Notes under the pieces: model-generated
The model's input: the letters and a program-made list of their open reading frames with translations, nothing else
The model's database searches: none
Told to the model about the DNA's origin: nothing
Program-made: the position numbers and the translations under genes
Assembly (NCBI GenBank): GCA_015146655.1
Contig: VKHL01000130.1
Span: 17,580 to 81,579 of the forward strand
Direction of reading: 5' to 3'
Length of the DNA stretch: 64,000 nucleotides
Source of the DNA: Ochromonas danica
Lineage: Eukaryota > Sar > Chrysophyceae > Chromulinales > Chromulinaceae
Part shown: positions 1-11,131 of the stretch, piece by piece
How the letters are laid out: each line of letters starts with the position of its first letter
How positions within the stretch are numbered: position 1 is the first letter of the stretch

Positions 1-3000
1 TTTGAGGCTCAAGCTGTTGCGCGGCGGGTGATGGTCCGACTATTGGCTTGCGCTTTCCCATTGCGGCCAGCACTCTCGGCCGTTGAACGAGGCATGAAAG
101 AAAGCGAGCTCCTCACTTTTTCTCCCTTTCCGTTAGAAGAAATCTATCGCGGAAGGCAACTGCAGGTCTTCACGGAAATGGTTGCAGCTCAGACTCAGCC
201 ACTCTCAAACTTCACCGGTTCTGCACTACCAGCGGAAGAAGGTGAGCAGCCAGTAGAGGCCATTACAGAGCGACGCTTTTATCGAAGAGTATCAGCGTTA
301 ACTCTTGGTCGTTTACTTTCCAGTGAAGACGGAGTTCGGACAAGCCGCTACTTCGACCTCACAGATCAGTTATTGCTTGCTTTGCTCTGGCCTCCACCAG
401 CACGTAGACACGTAAGAGATGTCTGGAGCCACCCTGGAATACGTTTAGAAACTACTCTGATTACTCCAGCAGGACGTGGATTGGTTCATCTATATCGCCT
501 AAACTCCTCAGACCAAGTGTGGCTGACAGGAGAATTGGAAAAGTCTCTTTATGGCCTGCGCTTTCTTCAAAGTCGATCCAACGACCTATCTTGCCTTTTC
601 TTCTTCCTGTCAGAAGAGGGCTGGCGTTACTCTTTCTACCCTGGGCCCATGCATGAACAATCACGCAAGCCGGACAAGCAAGGCACTGTCTGCCTGCATG
701 TTTCCTCCTCTTTACCAGCGGGCAGCCCTGCAATTGTATTCTGCTCCAATGGCGACATTCGAATAGCTGAAGAGATAGAACAACAACAAGAAGAAAACGG
801 TGATGATGACGGCTACCCGTTGTTTGCAGAGCATCATCGATTGATCGGGCCGAGGCTGTCTGTGTTGCGTGTCTTTCCCTCCAAGGCGCCACAGGGCACA
901 CACCCTTTCTCTTCAGAAGTTCTCGACCTTGATGGAGGTCGGGAGCTCATAATAGAGGTTGATCGCCTTAAAGCCTTTCTGAAGCGTAGAGACGGCGCGT
1001 CGAGGGAATGCTACGAACTCTCGTTGGTCCGGAGTATCTGCAAATCGCTTCAAACACCCACATCACTCCGGAGATTGAGGCTACTCGCTGATGGACAAGT
1101 GGCTTACTCTGTTGGCGAGGTGGAAGATTCGTCTTTCGAGTTTCTGCCACAAAATATCCTGGAGTCCTTCGTTGACGCAACAACCAAAGCTGTTGTCAAT
1201 CGCTTCGAAGATGGGCGAGTAATTATCTCTTATCCTTCGCCCATCTTGCCTGCTGCTATTATTGATGCGTCTGTTACCTCTTCCTCTTTCATCGCGTCAA
1301 ACTCTCCAGCGGCCTCCGTTGCATCTTCACAGCATTCGTTCGTCTTAAGAGAGATCTTCTTTCCAGATGGTTCTTCAATATCTCATGATCTCGCCAACAA
1401 CCTTGCATCTTTATACTATGGCGATATAGGCAGCAAAAGGAAAGGTGCTGATAGCAGCGACAAAAGAGAAAGGAACAGGAATGGCTGGCCGGTGATTGAG
1501 GTAGATCTCGATGTGGATCACACTAGCCGCGGTCATGCCTCTGGGATGGAGGTTCCTATCAATAAAGGTGGAGAACGAGTGCGCTGTCGAGCGGCTTTGA
1601 GAGACGGAAGTGCAGTGTTTATCAAGTATGACACGCGGCTAACTGCTGTGGCCAATGGGTCTATTCACCTCGTCACACGAGATAGATTTGCAGTTGTAGC
1701 ACTTGATAACGGACAAGTCACATTTCGCCCCGCCACTGCCTGGGATAGAACGGTAACATCATATGCTGGTCTATGCTTGCACGTAAATTTAGTTTATTGT
1801 TGTTCTGACTTCTACAGGCAGAGCAAGTATTTCGTAAAGATTGCGCTTTGGATGGCGCGGAGGTTTCGCAAAAAGCACCCACTTCGCCTCTTCGGACGAC
1901 AAAGAAGAAAACAAATTCTTTCGGCGATCCAGCAGTTTCCACTTCGATGACCACTGTGGCTCGCGCAGATGCTACTTCAAGCGCTCTTGCTGCTGGGATT
2001 GCAAGTGCTAAATCACGTCGCGCGACCAAACGCTCAACTTCGACCCCCTCTCCTCCTTCACCACCTCCACCTTTAACCTTTGCTCTAAACGATCCACTGC
2101 CTGCCCCCGAACGAGACGCGGTCTTTTCTGCCCACCTCCTTTCTGGTCATTGCTCTTTACAAGTGAGTGTTCAATAACACTATTCTTGATTCTCTTCCTT
2201 ATTGAGGGGGAATTGCTTGAATAGGACGCGGAACACAACTACTTCGAAGCTGATCTCGCTTCCACGCGACGGCACAAGGCCAGTCTCGCAAAGGAAGACA
2301 ACCAACAAAGTAAAGGAGACAAGGAAGAACCTTTTTATGTAAGGGTTGTTCTATCGGGAGAGGTTGAAGGGCTGAAGCCTCCTGCTGTTATTCGCAATCC
2401 CAAGTCCCCGCGACTCTTCATCGTAAATCGTGATGGCTCCGCGCTTGAAGCTGCCAGTCAGCAGGCCATTGCGCTGATGGAACACCGAGCTGGTGTAGTC
2501 AAAGCTACTGTTCCAGGTAGCGCCACACGCCACTACTTGGTCGGAAGGTGGGATGGACAACTCTCTTTATTCGTGCTTGATCCAACGATGATGATATGCT
2601 AATATCTCTCCGTTGCACTTCACAGGCCTGTATTAGCCGAATTTGGCGAAAAAATTGGCTTTCAGGAAGTCTTTGGAGCACGACAGTACATGTCATTTCC
2701 CCTGCCTGCTTCTGTTTTGGCTCTGCTGCGCGAGTCACCAGTGAGTCTATACAATACGCCACGGCGCCTCTTCGAGAGGTTTGTTTTCTTTGAGACCCGC
2801 AGCTTGGCATCCGGAGACTTTGACCTGATCGCCCAAGCTCTTCAACGGTTAGCATTCACTGTTCATCCGTTCATCTATGGCCACCATAGATAGATTGACT
2901 TCTTCCTTTGGTAGTTGTGAGGCATTCCGCACACAACGCATGCAGTCCATCGATCGTTTTGCGGTGGATGATCCACGGACGAAAGAGCAGATCGAGGAAG

Positions 3001-4041
3001 AGGAGGCTATGGTGAAGAGACTGAAGCAGGCGTACAAGTTGGCCAAGCTCAATGCGGCCAAGCGGCGAGAACAGCGCGCTAAGTACGGATTCCTTTGCAT
3101 TCACAGCAATTTACACTGATATTTCGGCATATTTTGTCAAATAGGGAGAAGGCCGCAACTGACACAGAGGAGGAACAGGAGGATGAAGCGAAAGACAAGA
3201 AGAGCTTCAAGCCAACCAAGATTAGCGATGCGATTGCCGAGGGCCCAGAGGATGAAGAAGAAGGAAGCGAAGATGACGTTGACCATTTCTCAGATGACGA
3301 AGAAGCACAGGTAAAACGGTATTCTCTTTCGCCTCTCCTGTATCCTTGTAACCCTTACGGCCCTGCTCCATGACTTAGTTGGATCCACAGGAGGAGGAAA
3401 TCCGTGCGACTTTCGAGGATTATGCTGTGGATTCAGGAGTAGCTGAGGGCTGGGCAGGGAGTCCAATGATGCCTCTACATGCGCTACAAGATGCATTGGT
3501 TCGTATCTGTAACCTCTTCATTCCATCCGATCTTGTTGAAGAAGCTGTTGTTGAGAGCGGCGAGATCGAGTTAGGCATGGAGGAAATAACTCTTCATGAG
3601 TTTCGAGGAATCTACCATTGGTAAGATTAGATATCCTGGCTCTAACTACTTGCTCAGATATAATTCCGCTTGATATTGTTTAGTCTTCAGCAGTTGCTGA
3701 AAGGCGAGCGACCCAGAGCAAGCAAAGAGGACGAAGAAGTGGGAACAGGAGATTTGATGGAGCGCCGTGACGGATCTGTCTCGACGCTAGGTAGCAAACT
3801 AAGCGCACATGCTCTTACTAAAAGTAACGGTGCGCGGTCACTGGCTGGACTGCCTCTTGGAGACGATTCGCCTGTTGCTAAGAGAGCTCCGCGCACCGCA
3901 CCAGTGCTGAATCTTAAGCTGCTACCCCCTTCCGATTCGGTAGCTTCAGAAGAAATACTCAGTCTTGATGCTATCTCCCAGAGCACGGCAGCAGGATCAG
4001 CTGTAAATGTAGTGAGAAAGAAGGTTCGCTCTTATGAATAG
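1..4041 (+). CDS. SPAG17/PF6-like central-apparatus protein (5' end outside window)
   Basis: Eight exons join in frame: <1-1752, 1818-2162, 2225-2547, 2626-2847, 2915-3082, 3145-3310, 3379-3620 and 3684-4041 (stop TAG). They give about 1,191 residues, and the frame is open to the left edge, so the N-terminus is missing. The protein has repeated short beta-type units with an FxDG pattern (RFEDGRVIISYPS, LRDGSAVFIKYDTR, ALDNGQVTFRPAT) and a segment LFIVNRDGSALE. These resemble the C-terminal half of SPAG17 (PF6), a flagellar central-pair projection protein. The C-terminal third is a charged coiled-coil stretch, then an acidic tract, then a helical region ending in a Ser/Thr-rich tail. The family call rests on pattern recall only. 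A different axonemal or beta-repeat protein is possible. The exon chain itself is well supported, because every junction keeps frame. Confidence 0.55.
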
Positions 4042-4475
4042 ATCTTCTGTATGGTGTGCTGTATTTGTTGAAAAATATTCGAACTTTTCTCTCTCTTGAC
4101 AATACTGGGAACCCAAACGTCTGGGATCGAAGATATGATGTTGCCGCGGCTTTGAGAGTTACAGTGTATGACTATAAGCTAAGCAATGTAGACTAGCTAC
4201 TGCACAGTAAATTACACCGGATCCGAGCAGAATGAGTCTTGTTGCGAGGGGTGGCAATAATAGTTGGCCATGCAACAAAAGGAGAAGAAAGCTTTGGCAT
4301 CATCCATCTGGTGGGACCGTCAAATACCTTGTCATAGAATATCCTTTCGTTTCACATGTATGGACCTGGCGGAGCCCAACGATTTCAGGTACTTCCATGC
4401 GGTTTAGTGGTGGGCTCGTTTTCATACTTTCGGATCTCTTTGTGCTGCTGCCTCTGATTGATTAGAAAGGACAGA
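4042..4475. other. Intergenic spacer between SPAG17-like gene and U1-70K
   Basis: No coding sequence is recognised. The stretch should hold the 3' end of the upstream gene and the promoter of the U1-70K gene. A 77-codon open frame inside it (4232-4465) has no recognisable features. Confidence 0.5.
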
Positions 4476-4517
4476 ATGCCGGGCCTCAACGACCCCCGTT
4501 ACTCGAAATACCTCCAA
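4476..4517 (+). other. Possible 5' leader exon or upstream ORF of U1-70K
   Basis: An ATG is followed by 14 codons and a strong GTAAGT donor, with a CAG acceptor at 4587 just before the main gene. The plain splice puts a TGA four codons into the next exon. Use of a second GT four bases downstream (4522) would restore the U1-70K frame and add an N-terminal extension. Either a uORF or an alternative N-terminus fits. Confidence 0.35.
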
Positions 4518-4595
4518 GTAAGTATTTTTCTCTTATGAGTTTTATATGGTTGGCATTTGACAATGATGATGTTAATGGGGTGAACAGACTTACGA

Positions 4596-5609
4596 ATGAT
4601 GTTCGAGCCGCGCGTTGCCGTGGAGTTCAAACCTCCTATTGAGAAGGCGCCGATGCCTTCTTACAGTGGTATTGCTCAGTATACTTCTCTTTTCGAGACT
4701 GCCCCACCTCCAGTGCGCGCAGAGTTTGTTTCTCCACTCGAGCGTAGAGCACAGACGCGTGCTCGATTGCAAAAGACGCACGAAGAAAAGAATGATTTGC
4801 TTGCGTCAGACTGGGATCCACATAACAATCCTAAGGCCACGGAAAATGCATACACCACGCTTTTTGTTGGCAGGCTCTCGTATGAAACCAACGAGAAAAA
4901 GTTGCGTCGCGAGTTCGAACAGTTTGGAGCTATCAAAACATTGCACCTCGTGCATGACTTGGAAGGGAAGTCTCGTGGCTATGCCTTTATTGAGTTTGAG
5001 AATGAAGCAGACATGACAAATGCCTTTCGCAAGGCTGATGGCAAGAAGATTGACGGCCGACGGATAGTCTGCGATGTTGAGCGTGGGCGAACCGTACGAC
5101 AGTGGAAACCAACGCGTTTGGGCGGCGGACTGGGAGGGCGCCCTGCTGCTAAGAGTAAGAAGGACATAAAGGAGGAGGCTGCGAGTCAAGCAGCAGCGGC
5201 AGCGGCAGCTGCTTCTGCGATGGGAGCAACAACTGGCCAACCTTCCGTTCGAGTGCCCACTGAGGTATCACGCGGTGACAGCCGTAGTCACCGCCGCGAA
5301 CGTTCTCGATCGCGGGATCGTGAACGACAACCTCGATCATCTTTCCGTCGAGACCACTCACGGGAACGAGATTATGGAAATGGAGGAGGAGGTGGACGGC
5401 ATGGAGGTTCTTATGCCCCTCCTCCCTCGACATACGGTCCAGCGCATGATAATAGCTATGGTGGAGGAGGATATGGCGGGTCTGCAACACAGCATGCAGC
5501 AGGACGTAGTGATAGCCGAGATCGTGATCGTGATCGCAATCGTTTCCGAGGGGATCGAGACCGTGAAGGACGCAGAAGAGAGAGATCTTGGGATCGCGAC
5601 AGGAGATGA
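4596..5609 (+). CDS. SNRNP70: U1 small nuclear ribonucleoprotein 70 kDa (U1-70K)
   Basis: The product is the U1 snRNP protein that binds stem-loop I of U1 snRNA and acts in 5' splice-site recognition in the nucleus. The 337-residue frame has the N-terminal U1-70K region (PPIEKAPMPSYSGIAQY, WDPHNNP) followed by one RRM at about residues 85-165. RNP2 is TLFVGRLS and RNP1 is KSRGYAFIEF. After the RRM come the family signature DGRRIVCDVERGRTV and RLGGGLGG. The tail is an Arg/Asp/Ser-rich and Gly-rich low-complexity region. The ATG at 4596 is chosen because it opens the frame in this exon. An upstream ATG at 4476 starts a 14-codon segment ending at a consensus donor at 4518. Joined to the acceptor at 4587 it runs into TGA, so it looks like an upstream ORF or an alternatively spliced leader. 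Confidence 0.93.
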   Translation: MMFEPRVAVEFKPPIEKAPMPSYSGIAQYTSLFETAPPPVRAEFVSPLERRAQTRARLQKTHEEKNDLLASDWDPHNNPKATENAYTTLFVGRLSYETNEKKLRREFEQFGAIKTLHLVHDLEGKSRGYAFIEFENEADMTNAFRKADGKKIDGRRIVCDVERGRTVRQWKPTRLGGGLGGRPAAKSKKDIKEEAASQAAAAAAAASAMGATTGQPSVRVPTEVSRGDSRSHRRERSRSRDRERQPRSSFRRDHSRERDYGNGGGGGRHGGSYAPPPSTYGPAHDNSYGGGGYGGSATQHAAGRSDSRDRDRDRNRFRGDRDREGRRRERSWDRDRR

Positions 5610-6670
5610 TCCTATAGTTATTATTTAGTCATCAATAGCGGCGGAAAGAAAAGTCAGTAGCAGATTTGGATGTGCAGATTAATAATTAATTGGGTGTGAT
5701 TTGTTATAACCAACCTAAGGTTAGATATAAGTTCCTTCTATTTTTAGCTTTGTTTAGTTCCTCGCCTGTCACCCTTTGCAAGGCAAACAATAGCAGATGA
5801 AGGCTGCTAGGCTAACAAGGCGGTCTGCGCGAACTGCACAAAATCGATGAGTGTCAGGGTTAGGGTAGTTAGATAGCGTGAATTGGGGCAGCACCACCAA
5901 AATTTCGGCATTACAAACCATTTCAAATCAAAAATTTGCAGTACCTGCTGCTGGCCACATTCAGCCCGGAGTTAGCTAAAATGTTGAGTGGAACGTTGCT
6001 TGGGAAAGGGTAAAATAGATGTCCAAATTTTCCAGTTTCCTAAATATGCGACTCAGAATTCTTTTTGTGAATGCGATAGACGAGAATCTTCATGACCTTG
6101 AACTTGAAGACGATAAAGATTATTGATGATGATGAATAACGTGGATTGTTGACGATTGCGAAGCGTTTCTAATGAATGATCACTGACTGATTGGCCTATG
6201 ACCCAGTCTAACTTTTCTTGGGTGAACAAGTTTATAGGGAGGGAGAATTAGTTGTATAGGGGCCGAACACTATATACTATTTGAATATTATCAGTGATAC
6301 TATTCGGCGGTATCCGACGAACAAAAGTTGTAATTTCTGAAGAAGGTTTGAAATTAAAAGATTGGAAGATCACTTTAAGCATTTAACTTAACAAGAACAC
6401 TTACTACTTACTATTCGAACGCCCTCGTGTGCACAATCGAAATAGTATATCCCGTAGTGATGGTCCCACACAAACGATAACCTGTACGATAGATAACCTC
6501 ATATACGATAGATAACCTACAGTATTTGGTCTCCCTATACTAGTAGTTATGGGCGGTATCTGTTAGTAGCAGCAGTTCGTTGGAGGAGAAGGGTTAGGGT
6601 TGGTAAGTTCTCATCAATTAAAAGATAATAGTTATCGAGATGAGTCAAGATTGTCGTGGATAAAGTCCAA
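5610..6670. other. Gene-poor AT-rich stretch
   Basis: No coding region, tRNA or rRNA is recognised. It contains short telomere-like tracts (GGGTTAGGGTAG near 5857 and GGGTTAGGGTTG near 6591) and a TTAACTTAA element at 6383-6391 with no gene recognised just downstream. Confidence 0.5.
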
Positions 6671-6800
6671 GAGAAGAAGAGAAGAAGAGAAGAAGAGAAG
6701 ACGAGAAGAAGAGAAGAAGAGAAGAAGAGAAGAAGAGAAGAAGAGAAGAAGAGAAGAAGAGAAGAAGAGAAGACGAGAAGAAGAGAAGAAGAGAAGAAGA
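6671..6800 (+). repeat. GAGAAGAA 8-bp microsatellite
   Basis: About 16 copies of an 8-base purine unit GAGAAGAA run without gaps, and two copies carry GAGAAGAC. The tract stays open in several frames on both strands and gives low-complexity Lys/Arg/Glu or Ser/Leu ORFs, which are artefacts of composition. Confidence 0.95.
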
Positions 6801-6954
6801 TTAAGATCATGATCGCGAAGATAAAAGAATAAAAATAAAAATATGTTCGAGACCGCAAAGATGAACGAACGATCGATGACAAAAGATATCGTCGCATGCA
6901 GCGTAGAGATGATGATCCAATGGATATTTCTGAAAGCCATCATCCGTCCTATTA

Positions 6955-6955
<1 letters not shown>

Positions 6956-7033
<78 letters not shown>
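6956..7033 (+). repeat. (GTT)n trinucleotide microsatellite
   Basis: About 26 uninterrupted GTT/TTG units. It lies about 155 bases after the purine microsatellite and is followed by degenerate TTAGGG-like sequence (GGGGTTAGTCAGAATTAGGGTTT). Confidence 0.95.
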
Positions 7034-7034
<1 letters not shown>

Positions 7035-10000
7035 GCTCGAGTTAGTGAGGGGTTAGTCAGAATTAGGGTTTAAACTCAACGTTGCTGCACACAATGGAAG
7101 AAGAAGAAGAGGGGAAGCTACCACTGAAGAGACCATACTGATCTTGCCTGCCGACAGAGACACCCGCACCCTTTCTTTGTTTTCTCCATGTTTGCTGAAC
7201 TTCTGCATACGGACATTTGTAATGTGGAAGAAGCCTGTCTCCGCATGAATGGCAGATGGCGAAGGAAGAAACTAGTCCATGCGTTGACTTCTTCCTTCAT
7301 GTCTCTTCATAATGTTGCAGTTCTGCTAGTGGCTGGGACAAGAAGATGCTAGCGGTTCCGCGCTTCCACCCTATTCGATGGATATGTTATGCACGGTTGG
7401 CCCCTATGCGCTGAGAATAAAATTCGAGAGAGACAGAGAGAGGGTAGTGGTCAGAGCAGTGGTTACTTCGTGATTTAACAACGTTTGCAGTCCTGAGAAA
7501 AATCACCTTTTCTATCTAAGTGCTGCGTAAGTTGGAGTACTAGTAGTATCATGTCAATTTTATGTATGTTGGTGGTATCACGCCATTTGTTGCACATAAT
7601 CAAATAGACGCCTAACTTTTGTTATGCTGGCGTGAAATGTCGTTATGATTCTGTGGATTACACCAGTACCCTTCGTTCTATCTACTTGGGTGGTGGTCGT
7701 TAGGGTGGGTGTAGGCAACGCCCATCGATGTACAAAATCAACTTTGTACAAAATCGACGAGTGAATATCCTTCCGGACTGACCTGTTAAATGTATTGATT
7801 GATCTCTACAGGTGTTTGACTGATGCATACGTAGTATGTCGCTTAAAAAGAAATGTCGCTGTGTTCTGTGAATTTTATCTGCAACGACCAGTAAATTCTC
7901 AGTAGTCCCCTTCTTCCTCTCTACTTGCAAAGCCGGGAGGAGGCTACGGATATTCTAACTGCTATTTTTGGCTTATTTCTACCTACCTATTAACCCTTTG
8001 TACAGTATAAACTCACCCCAACCCATAATCAGTCAGCATCGCCAATATGTTATTGTGTTTTCACTATTAAACTGGTTCAATTGATCGAAGGAAGGTAAGA
8101 ACATTCGACGGCGAACTGAAAAGCAAGTCTCTAAATGGAGTGAGTACACATATATAACACTATATATATAACTAACCCCTTCCTTCAAGTTGTTTGTGTA
8201 TGTGTCGCGTGGAAAACATCCATTAGGTGAAGTGAGTTTTAATGATTAGGTGGTGTGTGGTGGTCCTGAAGATGCTGCTTTCTGTCTTAAAAAATAAGCT
8301 AGAATAGTTGGGAAATTCCTCGAAAATGAATGTTTGCATCCCACTGAACAGGTCAGGCGAGAATGTTCTCGTAGGCGTGGGCAGGCGAAAGGTCGTCGCA
8401 ACCAGGTGTTTTTCAGCTACACCAGCCGACCTTTATCGCCGACCTTTATCACTACTCAATCGACGCAACAAACCCTTACTCAACAACGTCTACAGCGGCC
8501 CTCCGCGAACGTCTGCAGTACCGCAAGCGGTAGTTTTAGCTCAAAAACAACGAAGAACGTGAAGCATTTTTTGCGTACATCACTGAGAAGAGTGATAATC
8601 TCATATCTCACTCATATCATAGTTTGCATATCATAATTGTGACATAGTATACTATACAGTACAAGACTACCACCATGTAAGGTGGAAGAAAGAATGGGTC
8701 ACACTCACATTATCAGCCTTGTTTACATCCATCCACCCACCGCCCATCAAGCAATAATATACACCTCAAAAGACAGATTTTAGACGTGCTGTGCTGCCAC
8801 ACCCGGCTGCAGGCCGGCAATTATTACATTGCGTGGTAATCTAATATGGAAAGATGATTATTATATTCTTATGATTATATATGTGTTATAATATAAAACC
8901 ACGAATGCCAAAAAATAATGGCGATCGATGTCATAACACCACATCCACTATCTAAGAAATGAAACAAGGAAAGCAAACTGCAAAACCACCGCATAGGTAC
9001 GTTTTTTCATGCAAAACTAGGAACTTGGGGCTGGGTGGAGAGTACGAAATCTCGATGCTGTATGACAATAATCTCGAGTGAAACTGCTCTCTGAGGAGTT
9101 GGCGAAAATGAACGAAGGAAGAAACATGATAATGATTATTGTGATTCTAACGCTAAACCCCGACATTAAAAGGTGCAATTAAATTAAATTTGGTAGATAA
9201 AAGGTCATATGCAAGAAAAATCTGTGAAGTCGACAAAGCGCGAGAAAAACGCCTTCCAGAAATATATATATGCCTGGTGGCTTTCCGCATCGAGAGCATA
9301 CATGTTCACAAAATCCGTGCGAAGAGACTGAGACTGTTCTCATGATTTGCCCCAACCACCACTTCATGGGAGAGGAACTGCTGCGAGCGAAGGACACAGT
9401 TAAATGATTCTACAGGATTTTCCAGAGTGGACTTTCGCCGGCCATGCGCATGGTAAGGGATCTCCTTATGGAAGGACATACCACACATTCAAATGAAGAC
9501 TTCTATCACTGTCTTGCGCCTAAACCATGAAATGGTTAATGAGGGATGACTTGGTGCATTGTCTGCACTGCAAAGTCGGGAAAATATGATGAGATTAATG
9601 GAGGACGATCCGGCCGTAGTGCCGTAACAGATTGGAGCAAGAGGTGAGTTCTCAATAGGTTGGCATGGTTAGTACGAAAAGTTGATTTAACTCCAATAGG
9701 CAGCGACGATCAAGGACGCGGCCCTCGAGTCTCCGGAGATCAAGGGCCATGCTGTATGAATGAACTTGAAAGTTGCTTGGGGCGTGCGCCACATATTACA
9801 TTTTACTGTCAACCTCATCAAGAACAGAACAAGAGGACCTGTATTCTTTTTCTGGACGTTCCTCTCTCCCATCGGAGGAGGTCTTTCTCTTTCTCTTACA
9901 GAAAGAAATTCCCAAGGAACCATCTCACAAACATCATGCAAGATGTAATTCGTGTAATGCAAAATATGGTGGCGCTAATCTAAAGACGACAATGGGACAG

Positions 10001-10155
10001 TGTAAATCCAGATCTGATCTAATTGGATCCGACTGGAGCTTACAGTCCTGGATACAGACTCATCAATATCAACAACTCGGCGATGGTCTCTCCTGCTGTG
10101 TCTCTATCTCCAACAAACGACTTTTTGTTAGGGTAGAAGGGTGTTTGGCTGCCCT
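7034..10155. other. Gene-poor stretch without recognisable genes
   Basis: Several short open frames exist on both strands, for example 8308-8562 and 9773-10159 on plus and 9687-9962 on minus. They overlap one another in different frames, lack recognisable domains and show no clear splice-linked extension, so none is called. No tRNA-like cloverleaf, rRNA segment or transposase signature was noticed. It may hold a diverged gene, a non-coding RNA or a decayed mobile element. Confidence 0.45.
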
Positions 10156-10164
10156 TTAACTTAA
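10156..10164 (+). promoter_or_regulatory. TTAACTTAA element upstream of eS24
   Basis: The 9-mer ends 92 bases before the eS24 start codon, and a related ACTTTAACTT follows about 25 bases later. The same 9-mer occurs upstream of the DHX15, HDAC and RFC2 genes, which suggests a core-promoter or factor-binding element. This is inference from recurrence. Confidence 0.4.
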
Positions 10165-10256
10165 CTATAACTGGCCGGCAACTTTAACTTCCCCCGGCTG
10201 ACCACCACACGCCGCGGTCCTGTCCTTGTCAAGCCATTCATCACACAATCCCAAAG

Positions 10257-10880
10257 ATGGCAGGCAGCAATCAACCAGTGCAGATTCGCACCAGAAAGTT
10301 CCTTCGCAACTCTTTGCTTGCGAGAAAGCAATTCGTAAGAAGCGCCATATGCTGTAGTCTTGTCAGGATTTATTCTAATAACAGGTTCTTCCTTTCCTTC
10401 CTCTTCGCAGATTGTCGATGTCATCCATCCTGGCAGAGCCAATGTTAGCCGCTCTGAGTTACAAGAGAAGCTTGCTCAGGTAGAATTTAGTTCTTAACTT
10501 TACGAGAAGGCTCTTGTATTGACTGCGAAATGTCCTTCTTTAGCTCTTCAAGGTGAAGGAGGTTGACCGTGTCTTTGTCTTTGGCTTCCGCACCGCTTTT
10601 GGTGGTGGACGCAGCAGTGGCTTCGCTCTGATATACGACTCTGTCGAGGCTGCCAAGAAGTACGAGCCCAAGTACAGATTAGCCAGAGTAAGTAACTCTG
10701 TTAGCCTGATGTTCCCCATCGCTTGTCACTGACAGACAACCTTGCTTCTGACAGAATGGTTTGGCCAAGAAGAGAGAGGGCTCTAGAAAGCAGATCAAGG
10801 AGAAGAAGAACCGTGGCAAGAAGGTCTGGGGTCTGGGTCGTCGTCTCGCCAGACACAAGGCCAAGAAAGCCGACGCTTAA
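10257..10880 (+). CDS. RPS24: 40S ribosomal protein eS24
   Basis: Four exons (10257-10334, 10411-10479, 10544-10687, 10755-10880) join in frame to 138 residues. This is close to the usual 130-135 for eS24, a cytosolic small-subunit protein. Visible family landmarks are [17 protein letters not shown] near the N-terminus, [19 protein letters not shown] (here [10 protein letters not shown], after DV), [24 protein letters not shown] in the centre, and the basic tail [15 protein letters not shown]. All introns are 64-76 bases with GT-AG ends. Every junction preserves the eS24 pattern, so the model is secure. Confidence 0.95.
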
Positions 10881-11131
10881 ACTGCTCACCATACATGTAA
10901 TTAGCATCGGGATTGTTGGCCTGCTAACCAGTGAAAATATCACAAAATCAATATGTGTTTCCATTATTCAACGGAAGTTTTTGAAATGGGTACTTCATAA
11001 CCGCAGAGTGTATGAATCATTGCAGAGCAACAATATGTGTTACGTTATTTACAACAACAATTTAGAGCATGACGGCTTATCCACTACAAGGATTATGGCG
11101 AATAAAGTCTAGAGGCAAACAAGAATTCTAA

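Noticed and set aside
6547-6943. Overlapping open frames on both strands through the purine microsatellite, giving Ser/Leu/Phe-rich or Lys/Arg/Glu-rich proteins
   Set aside because: They are by-products of the GAGAAGAA repeat, which lacks stops in most frames.
6843-7073. Plus-strand frame with a run of more than 20 leucines
   Set aside because: The leucine run is the (GTT)n microsatellite read in one frame. Nothing else in the frame resembles a protein.
8308-8636. Two overlapping plus-strand frames of 84 and 100 codons
   Set aside because: They contradict each other in frame and show no recognisable motif.
9660-10159. Three overlapping plus-strand frames and one minus-strand frame
   Set aside because: They are mutually incompatible, have no domain or splice support, and lie next to the eS24 promoter.
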